Below are positions 43,535-53,384 of a stretch of DNA of 64,000 nt, piece by piece (positions within the stretch are counted from its first letter, which is position 1; every line of letters starts with the position of its first letter). Position numbers and translations under genes: made by a program. This DNA comes from Hydractinia symbiolongicarpus (lineage: Eukaryota; Cnidaria; Hydrozoa; Anthoathecata; Hydractiniidae): positions 16,664,851 to 16,728,850 of the forward strand of contig NC_079877.1 in NCBI RefSeq assembly GCF_029227915.1. Reading direction: 5' to 3'. The notes under the pieces are model-generated. The model was not told the DNA's origin, did not search any database, and saw only the letters and a program-made list of their open reading frames with translations.

Positions 43535-43816
43535 AAATTTCCTCTACCCAAAATGGTCTTCTTTTTAGTTTTTGTTTTCTTTTAATTCTGTTTCTCAAAA
43601 CCATAAAAAATAACGCTCGAAGCAATTTTCTTCTTGTTTTGCTAGCAACCTGACTTTACTTTCAGAACAATTTCTTATTATGTCAAAAAGTCGACGAAGA
43701 AATAAAAAAAATAAAGAACCAGTGCGAACACATCGGCGATAAGTGTTGTGCGATGAAATTTGGGTGATAAACCATATGAGCGATGAGAGCTCATCGCCGC
43801 AGTGGAACTAAGCTTT

Positions 43817-44225
43817 AGTGGGCCCACATCGGAAACAGATAGGTTTTTCGGGTTCGCCCTAAGATCCTTTTTAGTTTCATTTGAGTTGTTCTCAGGCGTC
43901 ACCTCGTTTTTGCTAATTTCTCTTCTATCTTCTTCCTTTTCTGGGTGATCTAACAATTTGAACATGCCTTGTCTAATTTCCCCACAGAATAATTCTGTCA
44001 CTGTTATTTAAATCATCTGCAAAAATATGTTTCTCTTTGAGCTCTCTAGAATCTTCCTTTTACAGCGACTTCTTTTAATCACTCCCTTTTCCAATTTTAA
44101 CAGCGCCATAGTGATCAATGAATTTCCGCGTTGTATTCGTCTGAAATATAGTAGATAAGAAAGGCAAAATGTTTTTAAGACAGCTATCAAAGTTTAATTT
44201 TTGCAAAGAGATTTACTTAAAAAAG
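43817..44225. other. Upstream region of acidic gene B
   Basis: About 400 bases with no gene. The minus-strand open stretch 43678-44001 is Asn/Lys/Glu-rich but shows no domain. An in-frame upstream ATG at 44169 precedes the B start; the signal peptide argues for the later ATG. Confidence 0.3.
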
Positions 44226-44799
44226 ATGAAAGTAGTTATTGTACTTTTCGCTCTATTTGCAGCTTCGTTAGCAGCACCAATAACAAAAAGAGATAATAAT
44301 TTCAGTTTCCTCTCGTATTACTTTACAATATTTTACCACTTTCCATTTGAAAAGAGCAAAAAATAAACAGTTTAATAACAGAAGAAAATACATTTTTTTT
44401 TGCATTCTAGATCCAAACCAACGGACTTCAAATCAAACCAGTGTCTCCAAACCTGAACGAGAAGACGTAGAGAATATCAAGAATCAGTTGGAAGATTATA
44501 ATGAGTTACAAGATATAGATGCTTCTGAAGACCACTTCGATGAAGGGGACGAGGATGAAGCTGAAGATATGGAGTTAGCCATACCAGATGATGACGAATT
44601 TCAAATCTTTAATGACATTGATGAGGATCCTGAGGAAGAAGCCGAGGAGGTTCTTAATAATAATTCCAGAGTTCCAGAGCAGGAATTCGACAAAGAGGAG
44701 TCCAAAGAGAAATCAGACAAAATCGAAGTGATTCCACCTATGGATTCTGACGAAATCGAAGATATCGCGATAAAAAACGAATCCTACGAAAACGATTAG
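44226..44799 (+). CDS. Acidic gene B: secreted acidic protein, probably truncated
   Basis: Exon 1, 44226-44304, encodes a signal peptide MKVVIVLFALFAASLAAPIT, nearly the same as in gene A. The donor (GTTTCC) is weak but gives a phase-1 junction, as in A and C. Exon 2, 44411-44799, follows a TTCTAG acceptor. The 155-residue product has DPNQRTSNQTSVSKP-like sequence early, then the shared core EDMELAIPDDDEFQIF, then DE-rich text, and stops at TAG 44797-44799. The same frame stays open after this stop to 44967 and goes on with ESDKVEEASKEESYEVEKAF and GKESDEIKE, repeats of the type found in gene A. A nonsense mutation has therefore shortened B, or the stop is read through. No cysteines. Weak donor and stop together suggest a gene in decay. 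Confidence 0.65.
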
Positions 44800-44967
44800 G
44801 TTCCTGTGGAATCAGACAAAGTTGAAGAGGCCTCCAAGGAAGAATCATACGAAGTCGAAAAGGCCTTCGAAAATGAAGGATCAGATGAAGACAAAGAGTT
44901 CCCCGGGAAAGAGTCAGACGAAATCAAAGAGGGGGTGGTAAACCAACAACATTGGGGATCTCTATGA
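44800..44967 (+). pseudogene. Open continuation of acidic gene B after its stop codon
   Basis: Fifty-five codons in the same frame as gene B with SDKVEEASKEESYEVE, ENEGSDEDKEF and KESDEIKEG, followed by a hydrophilic end and TGA at 44965-44967. The Glu/Ser/Asp pattern with ESD spaced at intervals matches the repeats of gene A, so this is the former C-terminal part of B. Confidence 0.65.
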
Positions 44968-46373
44968 GGAATACATTGTCAAATACACATTGTGATGTTT
45001 AAAATTATATTCTTGGAACATTGACATTTTTCAATAATATTCAAGAATGAGGTTAATTCAATGCACGAAGTATACACTATATTGTGAACTTTTCAGATAG
45101 TCAATTGTACTTTTTACTTATTTTCAATCCTGCAGCACAAATCCAATTTGATTACGTAAGGAACGCCTAGCGGAATGCTTTTGAATACCTTTGGCTCCTT
45201 TTTTTCCGTGATATAAGAATGTACAACTCGATCGCATAATACTTTTCGAAAATAGGAAGGAAGAGTTAACATGGGCAACACAAACTTTACCGAAAAAAAC
45301 CCATTTCAGTCAGCGTCATCCTAAATCTTGAAAGATAGTTTCAGGGAATTTATAACTTCGTAACCACATTTTCTATCGCAACACGGGAACAATGGGATTC
45401 TCCTCGCTATAGATCTGGCAAAGCCGTTGTGAAGACGTTACATGCCGCCACCTCTACTCTCAAGAAAATCATTTACTAAGTTGTTCGAAATGTATCTACC
45501 CTAATACGATAAAGCAAGGGCGTTTGAGTCGCATGCTACAATTAACCTAACTGCTGTTTGGTCAAGAGACGAGCGCCAAAACTTCGAGTTTTAAAGGACA
45601 CAATAAAACATGCGGAAGCGTCATTTTAACATCAAAAACAAAGAAATTACTGTTTGGTTTGATTCCAAGGTAATGTGAGTTGGTGTTCAGAAGTCTTTTT
45701 ATAAAAAAAATTTTTAGGGCGGCATTTAATCGCAAAACTACGGTATGATCAAACAGTATTTCAAGCAGTCTTCACCGCAAATATATCAGGAGAGTTCTAG
45801 TTGTAGTTAATAATACCATCGTCCACAAAATTCACAATTTCTTATATATATTACGAGCAAGTAAAAATTAAGAACACTAGAACATCACAGAAACTCTCTG
45901 ATAGAAACACAACAACATGATTTAAAGGAAATTATGAGCCATATCATATATGCTATATGTTGTAGAAAACGATATATAAAGAGGACAAAAGAAAAATGTT
46001 GAGAGTTGTCCACTGAGCAACGTAAAAAGCAACGTTGTCGAAAAAAGTAAAGATGTAAAATTAGTAAAGTTGTCCCTAATCTTCTGTGGATTCTTGAGAG
46101 CATTAAATATTTGAAAATGACGTTGTATTTACAGAAGAATGACGTTGTTAAATTTCCACAAAAACAGCTTCATCAGACACTACACATTCCTTTGATAAAA
46201 CAACAAATTCAGGACCGGTCTTTTCTTGACTTTTTGTTTTGCTCAATTGTGTTACACACATAATTTTATGCTCAGACCATGATTCGTCAACGCGGTACTT
46301 TGTTTCCGCGTTTTAGTGAAATTGGATTATAGGCTAGGTACTAGACTTTCTCCTATCTATCATCCACGCTTAT

Positions 46374-46416
46374 TTTACTCGGTTATGTAATTAGTTAAAT
46401 TACATAACCGAGTAAA
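46374..46416. repeat. Perfect hairpin, 19-bp arms, 5-base loop
   Basis: TTTACTCGGTTATGTAATT and its exact reverse complement flank AGTTA. The outer TTTACTC is shared with the hairpin at 31916-31954, suggesting two members of one small foldback family. Confidence 0.85.
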
Positions 46417-47202
46417 TTTTTCATTTCAGCTAAAGTTGCAGGAAAGTAATATTTTGAAAAATATTACACCCAAAATGCTGTATCGCTGTTAAGAGGTGTG
46501 TCAAAATGTAGGACGTGCTAATAAATAGGCATCTCTACGTAGGCAGGCAGATGCACAACCCTATCGTATAAATAGAACTAATGAATTGCCCCACCAAGCT
46601 GTAGCAAGACATACATTCTACCTCCTCGGTAATCAGTTAAGGAGAAAATGAATTAGCCCAACAAGCTGCGGTTAGGCTTAGAACAGACTTTTTACGTGCT
46701 AGGCTTCTACGTTTAGTATATTTAGCTAGAGTTAACAATATCGTACCTCCTACGCATTCTACAGCTGATTTCATAGTGTATGAGAATTTAATAATGAATC
46801 ATTTTAAGTGTTGCTACAATGGAAAAGTTTTCTGCCTCATAACAACTTCCTACTGAAATATGTGAATTGTTCAGTGGCATTTCTGCCCAAGCCAAACACT
46901 TTTGATTTTGGCCTTTGGATAACCTTTCGGCAAAACAGACACCCCTGCGGGAAGCAGTTTATACGGATACCATAAAACGTTCGGAGGACCAGTAAGCCTG
47001 AACATATATATTTTTGTATTCGCTTCGTGTTAATTTGTTCCTTCTTATTTTATGCCTGCTTGTATATATAATTTTCGTTTTTTTATTTCTGGCTCTTAAC
47101 CCGGCGTTACTTTTAGTAAAAGTCGCAACTTTATGTGTAACTTAGTTTACCTGTACTTAAGCACTTAAACTGGCGTTTAAGCTTTGGTGACTTAACCTGG
47201 CG

Positions 47203-47400
47203 TCTCTTTATTAATAGCCGTATTTTGTCTGTCTGTCCGCGAAAGACTCGTCGTGTTACGGAATCACGACATGCGATACATAATGCACGGGTTATGAACC
47301 CGTGAATTTTTCACGGGTGACCGACTAGTCTCTTTAATAATAGCCGTATTTTGTCTGTGTGTCCGCGAAAGACGCGTCCTGTTACGGAAACAAGAATTTT
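47203..47400. repeat. 126-bp-spaced direct duplication with internal palindrome
   Basis: The phrase TCTCTTTA, AATAGCCGTATTTTGTCTGT, GTCCGCGAAAGAC, GTTACGGAA occurs at 47203 and again at 47329. Between the copies lies ACGGGTTATGAACCCGTGAA followed by TTTTTCACGGGT, an interlocking palindrome. It is probably a partly duplicated repeat element; no gene runs through it. Confidence 0.7.
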
Positions 47401-48319
47401 TTTAAATACGCACGTATTTGGTATGCAATATATTTTTACCCACTTTGTTTTAATCACCCGCGTGTAGCAGCCAAATGCAATGCCCGATTTATTTACAAAA
47501 CCAATACGAGATTTTTGCGACCTCGACATGCCGACGAAGGAACGTGTAAGCAGAGGTTACAAAGGCCATTTTGATTTTAAAAGTGGTGTGTTCAGTGCTA
47601 GGTTTTTAAGTTTTTTATTTTGTAATTTTTTTCTGTACGTTTTCGCATGTTATGGTAAATGTATTTTTAGCCACGTATAAATCTTAAACCACCAATTTTA
47701 AGATTTTGGCTATGAACGTGGATTTTGAGGGGACATCCTAAATCCAGCTAACTAGCCTTATTTATTTTTATTCTTTGAAGGAAGTGATTCAGCCTAATAT
47801 AAGAGCTTTTCTCCTAGCTAATATTGTTTATTTTTACGTTGGGGTTGTTACCATCTAGCTAGCTCTTTAGCTATCTCTTCCCAAAAGTGAAAGTAGCCAA
47901 ATGCAGTTTGGCTACAACAATATTCTTAAGCAATAATTCTTATGCTAAATGCAGTTAGGTAGCTACACCTTTTAGTATTTTTCTGCTAAATAAAGATGGC
48001 TGAGCAATTGTTTTAGCTGAACGGGGTAACGACAGGCTGTTCCCTGTGTTTTTATTGAAACCAAAGTTGCCATAATTTTCTTTTTAAAAAAGGCGATTAC
48101 CTATACGCATCTGCGACACAGTTTTCCTGTACTAAGTGCTTAGCCCAGTGTTAAAAACAGACTGTTTCTGTGTTATTTATTTAAATTAAATTGAAGTTGT
48201 CATATATTCTGTACGACACGGTTTACTTGTTCTAACCACTCAGTCCGGCGTCACAACTAATTTTTTTAACTTTTACGTTGCAATCGCAAGAAAATTGTTG
48301 CCGTGTCCCCGTAGCTTAA

Positions 48320-48456
48320 TTCCTATACCAAGTTAGTATACAGCCCTTCGCTGTTTCTTCTTCGAAGCCATTTTCTTGTAGGAGCACGTCTTTTTTTGTC
48401 ATCGTCATCAAGCAAGACGACGAGTGCCAAACAAGCAGCAGTTTCAGACTCTGACA
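48320..48456 (-). pseudogene. Harbinger transposase N-terminal fragment
   Basis: On the minus strand one frame reads LALVVLLDDDDKKRRAPTRK, then WLRRRNSEGLYTNLV, then a stop. The RKWLRRRNxxGxYxNL phrase is typical of the region before the catalytic core in animal Harbinger transposases. Nothing of the core remains nearby. Repeated GGCCAACATTTTGG phrases upstream (48540-48600) may be terminal repeats of the same element. Confidence 0.5.
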
Positions 48457-50186
48457 TCCCTCTTCACTGGAAATCAAAAAGAAATTAATGAACATTTCGT
48501 AATGTTGGCTACTTTTTTTAAAATGTACGCCAACGCAAACCGTATCAACATGTTGGCCAAAATGTTGGTCGAAAATGTTGGCCAGAATGTTGGCCGGTTT
48601 GCGCCCACTTAAGAGCCTTATAAATAAACCGGTTTGGCTTGGTACAATAAAAACTATCCGGCTTGCGTCAACAGCTTTTAGAAAATCTCGCTGCATCGAT
48701 TAGTGATTCTTATAGATTCTTAAAAACTTAACCTAGTAAACATTTTTGGAAAGTTAAAATTACTGTATCTAAGGGGGCCACGGTTATCTGAGATCCCGCG
48801 TCAGTGGTATTTTTCTAGCAAAAAATGCTTTGCGTTTGTATGTAAAATAAACCCAGCCCATCAAACCGAGATCTCGGCACACTGGTACCAGGGTCTGGGT
48901 TAAGCGGGATGTTTTTTTTCCATATTAACGCAATTTCTGAATTAAAGCCCGGCTAACCGAGTTTTTTATTTTTGTGCATGATTAAAGTTATTTTTTTTTG
49001 CAAATAACATTTTTTTCTGTTCGAAAATTCCATAAATATAAATACTCCAGATAAATAACATCCTCATCAAATTTTATTGTGATGTTTGTGTTTTGACAAA
49101 ATAAGCATTATTTGTTAGGACTTCTCATGGATTACATTTTCTTGAAAAATCTTTGTAATTTAAACGTACTTTAGAACGTGCTGTAAAATATATAAACAAA
49201 CTTTCGTAACTTTTTCCAAGACTCCTAACCGGACCAGCTCGCCTCATATGAACATAAAAAAAATATCAGATCGGTTAGGGAATGCATTACTAATATTATA
49301 CCATGTTTAAAGAGACCCAAGAAGAGACCATTTATTTAGCACGTACCATCGGTTTTTTGGCTCCTTAAGCTATAGAAGTATTTTTTTTCATGCGAACAAG
49401 ATTTCAGCTTTTCAATCATCTCCTCATTCACTCTTCACTTCTACCTATAAAACATTATTATTTCGATTTTTAAGTGAGACGTGCGTATTTAGTGAATGAA
49501 TGGCCCTTTAGGAAGGATCAAGAACTGAATTATCTGGAGGTCTATAACCCATAGGAAAGCTTGTGTCCATCCATCAGATTTTAAAACTATTGATACGTCT
49601 TGAGTTGTTATATCTTCCAACCTTTTTTTATTTATAGGTCGTTCTTTCACCTTGTCTACCTTGCGATCAATGTTCGGTATTTTAAGCGGCATATCAGGTC
49701 TATTTGCAGTGTTTGTAACGGTATCGAGAATGATTCATTGATGTTTAGTTTCGTGACCAGCTGTGTAGCTAAGTCCAGCCTAGCTTTGTATTTATGGTCC
49801 ATTTCCTCAATTTATCTTTCCACCAATTCAACACATCATCGGCTTGCTCTAACTTCCATTTGTCTTCTTTTTGCTGTTTATCAAAATTGCTTATTTGCAG
49901 TTTTAAAGTAGCTATGTATTCTTGATAATCTCAACTTTATCAAATTCTTCATTATTCATAAAAAATTCAGAATTAACTTATAACAAAAAGATGAAGAGTG
50001 CTTTCTGTACCTCAAGATTTTCAATGTCTGTCCTCTTCTAAATGTTTTCTTGCTTTTGTCTTATAAGAACGTATTTCGAAGATTACACTTTCTTTGACTA
50101 CTTTTCTTCTTTATCTTTGAACTTCTTTTCATATTCTTCTTCGAGTTTCTTCTACTTCGCCCCGTTAGCATATTATAGACGGAGAA

Positions 50187-50262
50187 GAGTCCTGGGGACT
50201 AGGTTGAAGAAATATATTTCCAAAATAATAAAAAGAAGTCCTCGGGACAAAGTTAAGAAGAT
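50187..50262 (+). repeat. Two CCTGGGGAC-type motifs in tandem
   Basis: AGAGTCCTGGGGACTAGGTTG and AAGTCCTCGGGACAAAGTT lie about 48 bases apart in the same orientation, each followed by AAGA. They belong to the same motif family as 6372-6444. Confidence 0.5.
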
Positions 50263-50962
50263 GTAAAAAAACATCATTTGCGTCGCATATTGTTGTTAGA
50301 CATGTCGTCAGCCCTTAAAAGAAACACTGTCCTGTGAACAAAATTAAAGAAAAAGAAAAAAAAATAGTTGTTTAATCTTTAGACTAGCAAAATGGTACAA
50401 CAGAAATAAATAAGAAGTGGATTGGAAGGGCAAGGTTTCCCATGAGTGCTTCATGAAAGTTAGCTTGCATTTAACTTGTGTGGGTTGAAAGTACAAAAAA
50501 AAATTTTGTATTCTTGATACAAACTTGAAGAAAATCAAACATACTTTTAGATCTTCAAATTGACGAAATGTGCGCCTATCCGATGCACACATAAAAACGG
50601 TTCTCGGTTTATTTTCCGGCTTTAACGCTTCCATTTTGAACTTACAAAAAGCTTATAACTTTCTTTGTCACGATTGAAATCAATTGTTTGTCACAAAATG
50701 CAAATTAAATTTATTGACCAATCACAATCTCTAGATAAATCTTGTGGCTTGTCAATATTTTCACTTCACGATTTAAACATTGTAATTTTATCCTCCTTCA
50801 ACTTTCTTATTTGTACTGTAAATAACAAAATCAATACGTGATTACAAAATAAACAAATAAATAAATAAATACTTTATCACAATCAAGTCACATGTCAGAA
50901 CTCATACACTGCTTCATATTTGTCAGGATCAACAAGGAGTGTGAGTTGATAGTGAAAACAAA

Positions 50963-52593
50963 ATGGCGTTCAAACTTTTATTACTGTGTGTAACTTGCTG
51001 CGCGTTTGCAAGCTGTAAGCCCACTTTTGATAAAGGCTTCACTCACAAAGGTAATATTTTGTAATCTATACATAAAAGTATTTTTAAAGTATTAGCTATA
51101 TGACTGCTTATAAAACTAAATTATGAATAACCTATTTTTTAGTTACTGATGGAGAGATAGATACTTTACCTTACGATCACATATTTCCAAACGATATAAA
51201 CGAAGATGAACACACTGATGCTTTACCAGATGATGATCAAGAATTCTTCATTGACTTTCCAACTGAAGAAGAAGAGGATAAAAAAGATACAACAACTGAG
51301 CAGCCTGCTCCTGGTGTTGAAGATTTACCACACGAATATCCAATTCATCCAGAAAGTGAAGAAAACGACGAACACGTATGTTTTCTATTTTTCTAAATCG
51401 AAAACCTTGAGTTTCATCTTAAGCGCGTAAAGGGCTTTGGTAACAATATCGAAACTTCTGTGTTTCTTTCCGTACAAGCAAAGGATTATGGTAAACTTTT
51501 TTTTGTTTTTACAAGTGAGGTAGATTAAAAATGCATCGATTAGACGAATTAGTGTTGAGATTTTATAAACGCTTTTTAGATTCACTCAAATCTTGAACTC
51601 AGGTCATTTAGGGTTATATTCTCATACAAAAAACGTGTCCTTATCAATTACTTGCATTTTTTATAATATTATTACTTGTGGTAAACGCGTGGCGCAGGCT
51701 AACAAGTGTGCCGGTGCCGATTAAACTTAACAATAGCCCTAGGGCTGAAAAGAATTACTTCAGCTTATTAAACATATATTAATTCTTTTTTCATGCAGCA
51801 TGCAGGCTATCCATCAAAAGAAGAAAATTTGAAAGGAGAAGAGAAGGAAGAAGTAGTAGAAGAAAAAGAAAAACATAGCGATGCGCCACAACATAAAATG
51901 AGGAAAGAGGAAAAAGAAGAAGAAAATGAAGAAGAAGAAAAAGAAGGGGGAGAAGAGAAAGACGAAAAAGAAGAGGAACAAGAACAAATACCCCCACCTA
52001 GCATGGACGAAACTGATGTCATCATCGAAGAAGGTGAAGATGAAAGTGATGACGATATGGAAGAAATTCCTTCTCCAGGCTATGAACATATTGTGCCCTC
52101 CTCTATACCAAGAGAAGAAGAACCATTTGAAGACGAAACGGATGACGGCGAGGATAGTGACGATGAAAATGTTGAAGAAGTTGACGACGATGAGATGGAA
52201 AATAAGAAGGAAGCTAAAGAGAGCAGGGAGGATGCTGCCGAAGAGGAAACTCATCCAAAAGAAAATGCAGATGCTGAGGAGGAAGCCCATTCTAAAGAAA
52301 GCTCAAAAGATGCTACTGAGGAGAAAGATCATCTAGAAGTAAGTTCGGAAGATGCTACTGAGGAGGAAGCCCATCCAGAAGTAAGTTCGGAAGAAGATAC
52401 TGAGGAGCCAACCCAACCAGAAAAAAGTTCAGAGGATGAGGAAGAAGCACCTTCTGGAAAAGGTTCAGAAGATGCCTTGGAAGATGAAGAAGAGGAAGGA
52501 CTAGATGAAGGTACTGGGCATAAAGAAGAGAAAGAAAGTGAGGAAGAATCAGAAGAAGTAGAGCGACCTACCAATCCAACACCTGAGGAATAA
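50963..52593 (+). CDS. Acidic gene C: secreted Glu-rich protein, 371 aa
   Basis: Three exons, 50963-51050, 51143-51375 and 51799-52593, with GT-AG introns; the first is phase 1, placed right after the signal peptide as in genes A and B. Exon 1 encodes MAFKLLLLCVTCCAFASCKP, a signal peptide. Exon 2 contains EDEHTDALPDDDQEFFIDF, whose LPDDDQEF matches the IPEDEEF core of A and the IPDDDEF of B. Exon 3 is a long Glu/Lys/Asp stretch (EEEKEGGEEKDEKEEEQEQ), then MEEIPSPGYEHIVPSSIPRE, then degenerate 14-16-residue repeats around SSEDATEEEAHPEV, ending NPTPEE. No cysteines after the signal region. Length nearly equals that of A. It should be a secreted, disordered, negatively charged protein; function unknown. 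The relation to A and B rests on gene structure and the short core only, since acidic sequence aligns easily by chance. Confidence 0.8.
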
Positions 52594-52632
52594 ACAATAA
52601 TCATTATAGCAAACACATGTATAATTAAGTCT

Positions 52633-52638
52633 AATAAA
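52633..52638 (+). terminator. Candidate poly(A) signal of acidic gene C
   Basis: AATAAA lies 40 bases after the stop codon of gene C; another overlaps the stop codon itself at about 52589-52594. The downstream one is better placed. Confidence 0.5.
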
Positions 52639-53012
52639 AAGTGAAATTAATTGTCAATATAAATTTAAAATATCAACAAAAAAACATATATGGTATACAT
52701 CTATGCTCATTCGATTGATGATCATCTGTCTGTGCGACAAAGATTAAATTGTTTCGTTTTTGTGTTTCTACTTTAAATTTCAAAAATAGCGCAGGGATTT
52801 TTTAATATTTGCAAAAACTACGGACTTATTTTAGCAAAAAAGTAGGGGGGTGTATGTCCTGTTGCCCTCATAACAAAGGAGACATCACTTTTGTATATAT
52901 GTTTTCTTCACCAAAATTGCATCAGGTCTCGCCTTGCTAATTGTACCGCATAATTCAGCGACTACTTGATTTGAGCGTAAATATCCAGGAAAAAATAAAA
53001 TCTGTTATCAGG
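52639..53012. other. Spacer downstream of acidic gene C
   Basis: AT-rich, no gene or repeat seen, leading into the 24-bp minisatellite. Confidence 0.3.
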
Positions 53013-53384
53013 GTGTTAAATCAGATGTTGATGAAAGTGTTAAATCAGATGTTGGTGGAAGGGTTAAATCAGATGTTGGTGAAAGGGTTAAATCAGATTC
53101 TGGTGGGAGGGTTAAATCAGATGTTGGTGAGAGGGTTAAATCAGATGTTGGTGGAAGGGTTAAATCAGATGTTGGTGGAAGGGTTAAATCAGATGTTGGT
53201 GAAAGTGTTAAATCAGATGTTGGTGGAAGGGTTAAATCAGATTCTGGTGGGAGGGTTAAATCAGATGTTGGTGAAAGGGTTCAATCAGATGTTGGTGAAA
53301 GGGTTAAATCAGATGCTGGTGGAAGGGTTAAACCAGATGTTGGTGGAAGGGTTAAATCAGATGTTGGTGGAAGGGTTAAATATC
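53013..53384. repeat. 24-bp minisatellite, about 15.5 copies
   Basis: Units of the form GTTAAATCAGATGTTGGTGG plus AAGG follow each other without spacers. Variants (CAGATTCTGG, GTGAAAGT, GTGAGAGG) recur in an ordered way: the sequence of variant units 2-4 is partly repeated at units 9-10, which suggests block duplication. Because 24 is a multiple of three, all three plus frames stay open through the array; the longest has an ATG but reads only LNQMLV(E/K)G repeats. I treat it as non-coding. It begins about 420 bases after gene C. Confidence 0.9.

Larger units (their letters stand above)
42791..43816 (+). mobile_element. Harbinger-like non-autonomous element with MADF-like ORF
   Basis: The left end contains GTTCCCACTGAGGCGATGA and the right end, inverted, GTTCCACTGCGGCGATGAG, within about 26 bases of imperfect terminal repeat that also covers AAG-TT at the outside. 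Several GCGATGA phrases are spread in the first 150 and last 70 bases. It carries one ORF with a MADF/Myb-like look, the second gene usually found in Harbinger and related elements, but no transposase. The exact border and the target duplication are uncertain. Confidence 0.55.
44968..50962. other. Six-kb gene-poor region between acidic genes B and C
   Basis: I see no intact gene. It holds a hairpin at 46374-46416, a tandem duplication at 47203-47400, a Harbinger transposase fragment near 48320-48456, and GC-richer MITE-like text at about 48775-49275 (CGAGATCTCGG, CCGGCTAACCGAG, GACCAGCTCGCCTCATATGAAC), related in wording to the MITE at 35851-36106 but without clear ends. Two CCTGGGGAC-type motifs lie near 50190 and 50240. 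A TAAA/AATA run near 50850-50870 precedes gene C. Confidence 0.4.

Noticed and set aside
44169-44225. In-frame upstream ATG of acidic gene B as start
   Set aside because: Starting at 44226 puts a clean signal peptide at the N-terminus, the same as in gene A; the longer form would bury it behind basic residues.
48316-48696. 126-codon minus-strand ORF as a gene
   Set aside because: A different frame of the same stretch shows the Harbinger-like phrase WLRRRNSEGLYTNLV, so the ORF is an out-of-frame reading of a relic.
51683-51745. GCGTGGCGCAGGCTAACAAG in intron 2 of acidic gene C as a tRNA or SINE head
   Set aside because: It has a box A-like phrase only; no box B or stems could be found, so it is too weak to list.
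51807-52290. Minus-strand and out-of-frame ORFs over acidic gene C
   Set aside because: They are shadows of the GAA/GAG-rich coding strand, seen as Phe/Ser/Leu-rich translations.
53013-53384. Possible CRISPR-like array
   Set aside because: The repeats follow each other directly without unique spacers, and the genome is animal. It is a minisatellite.
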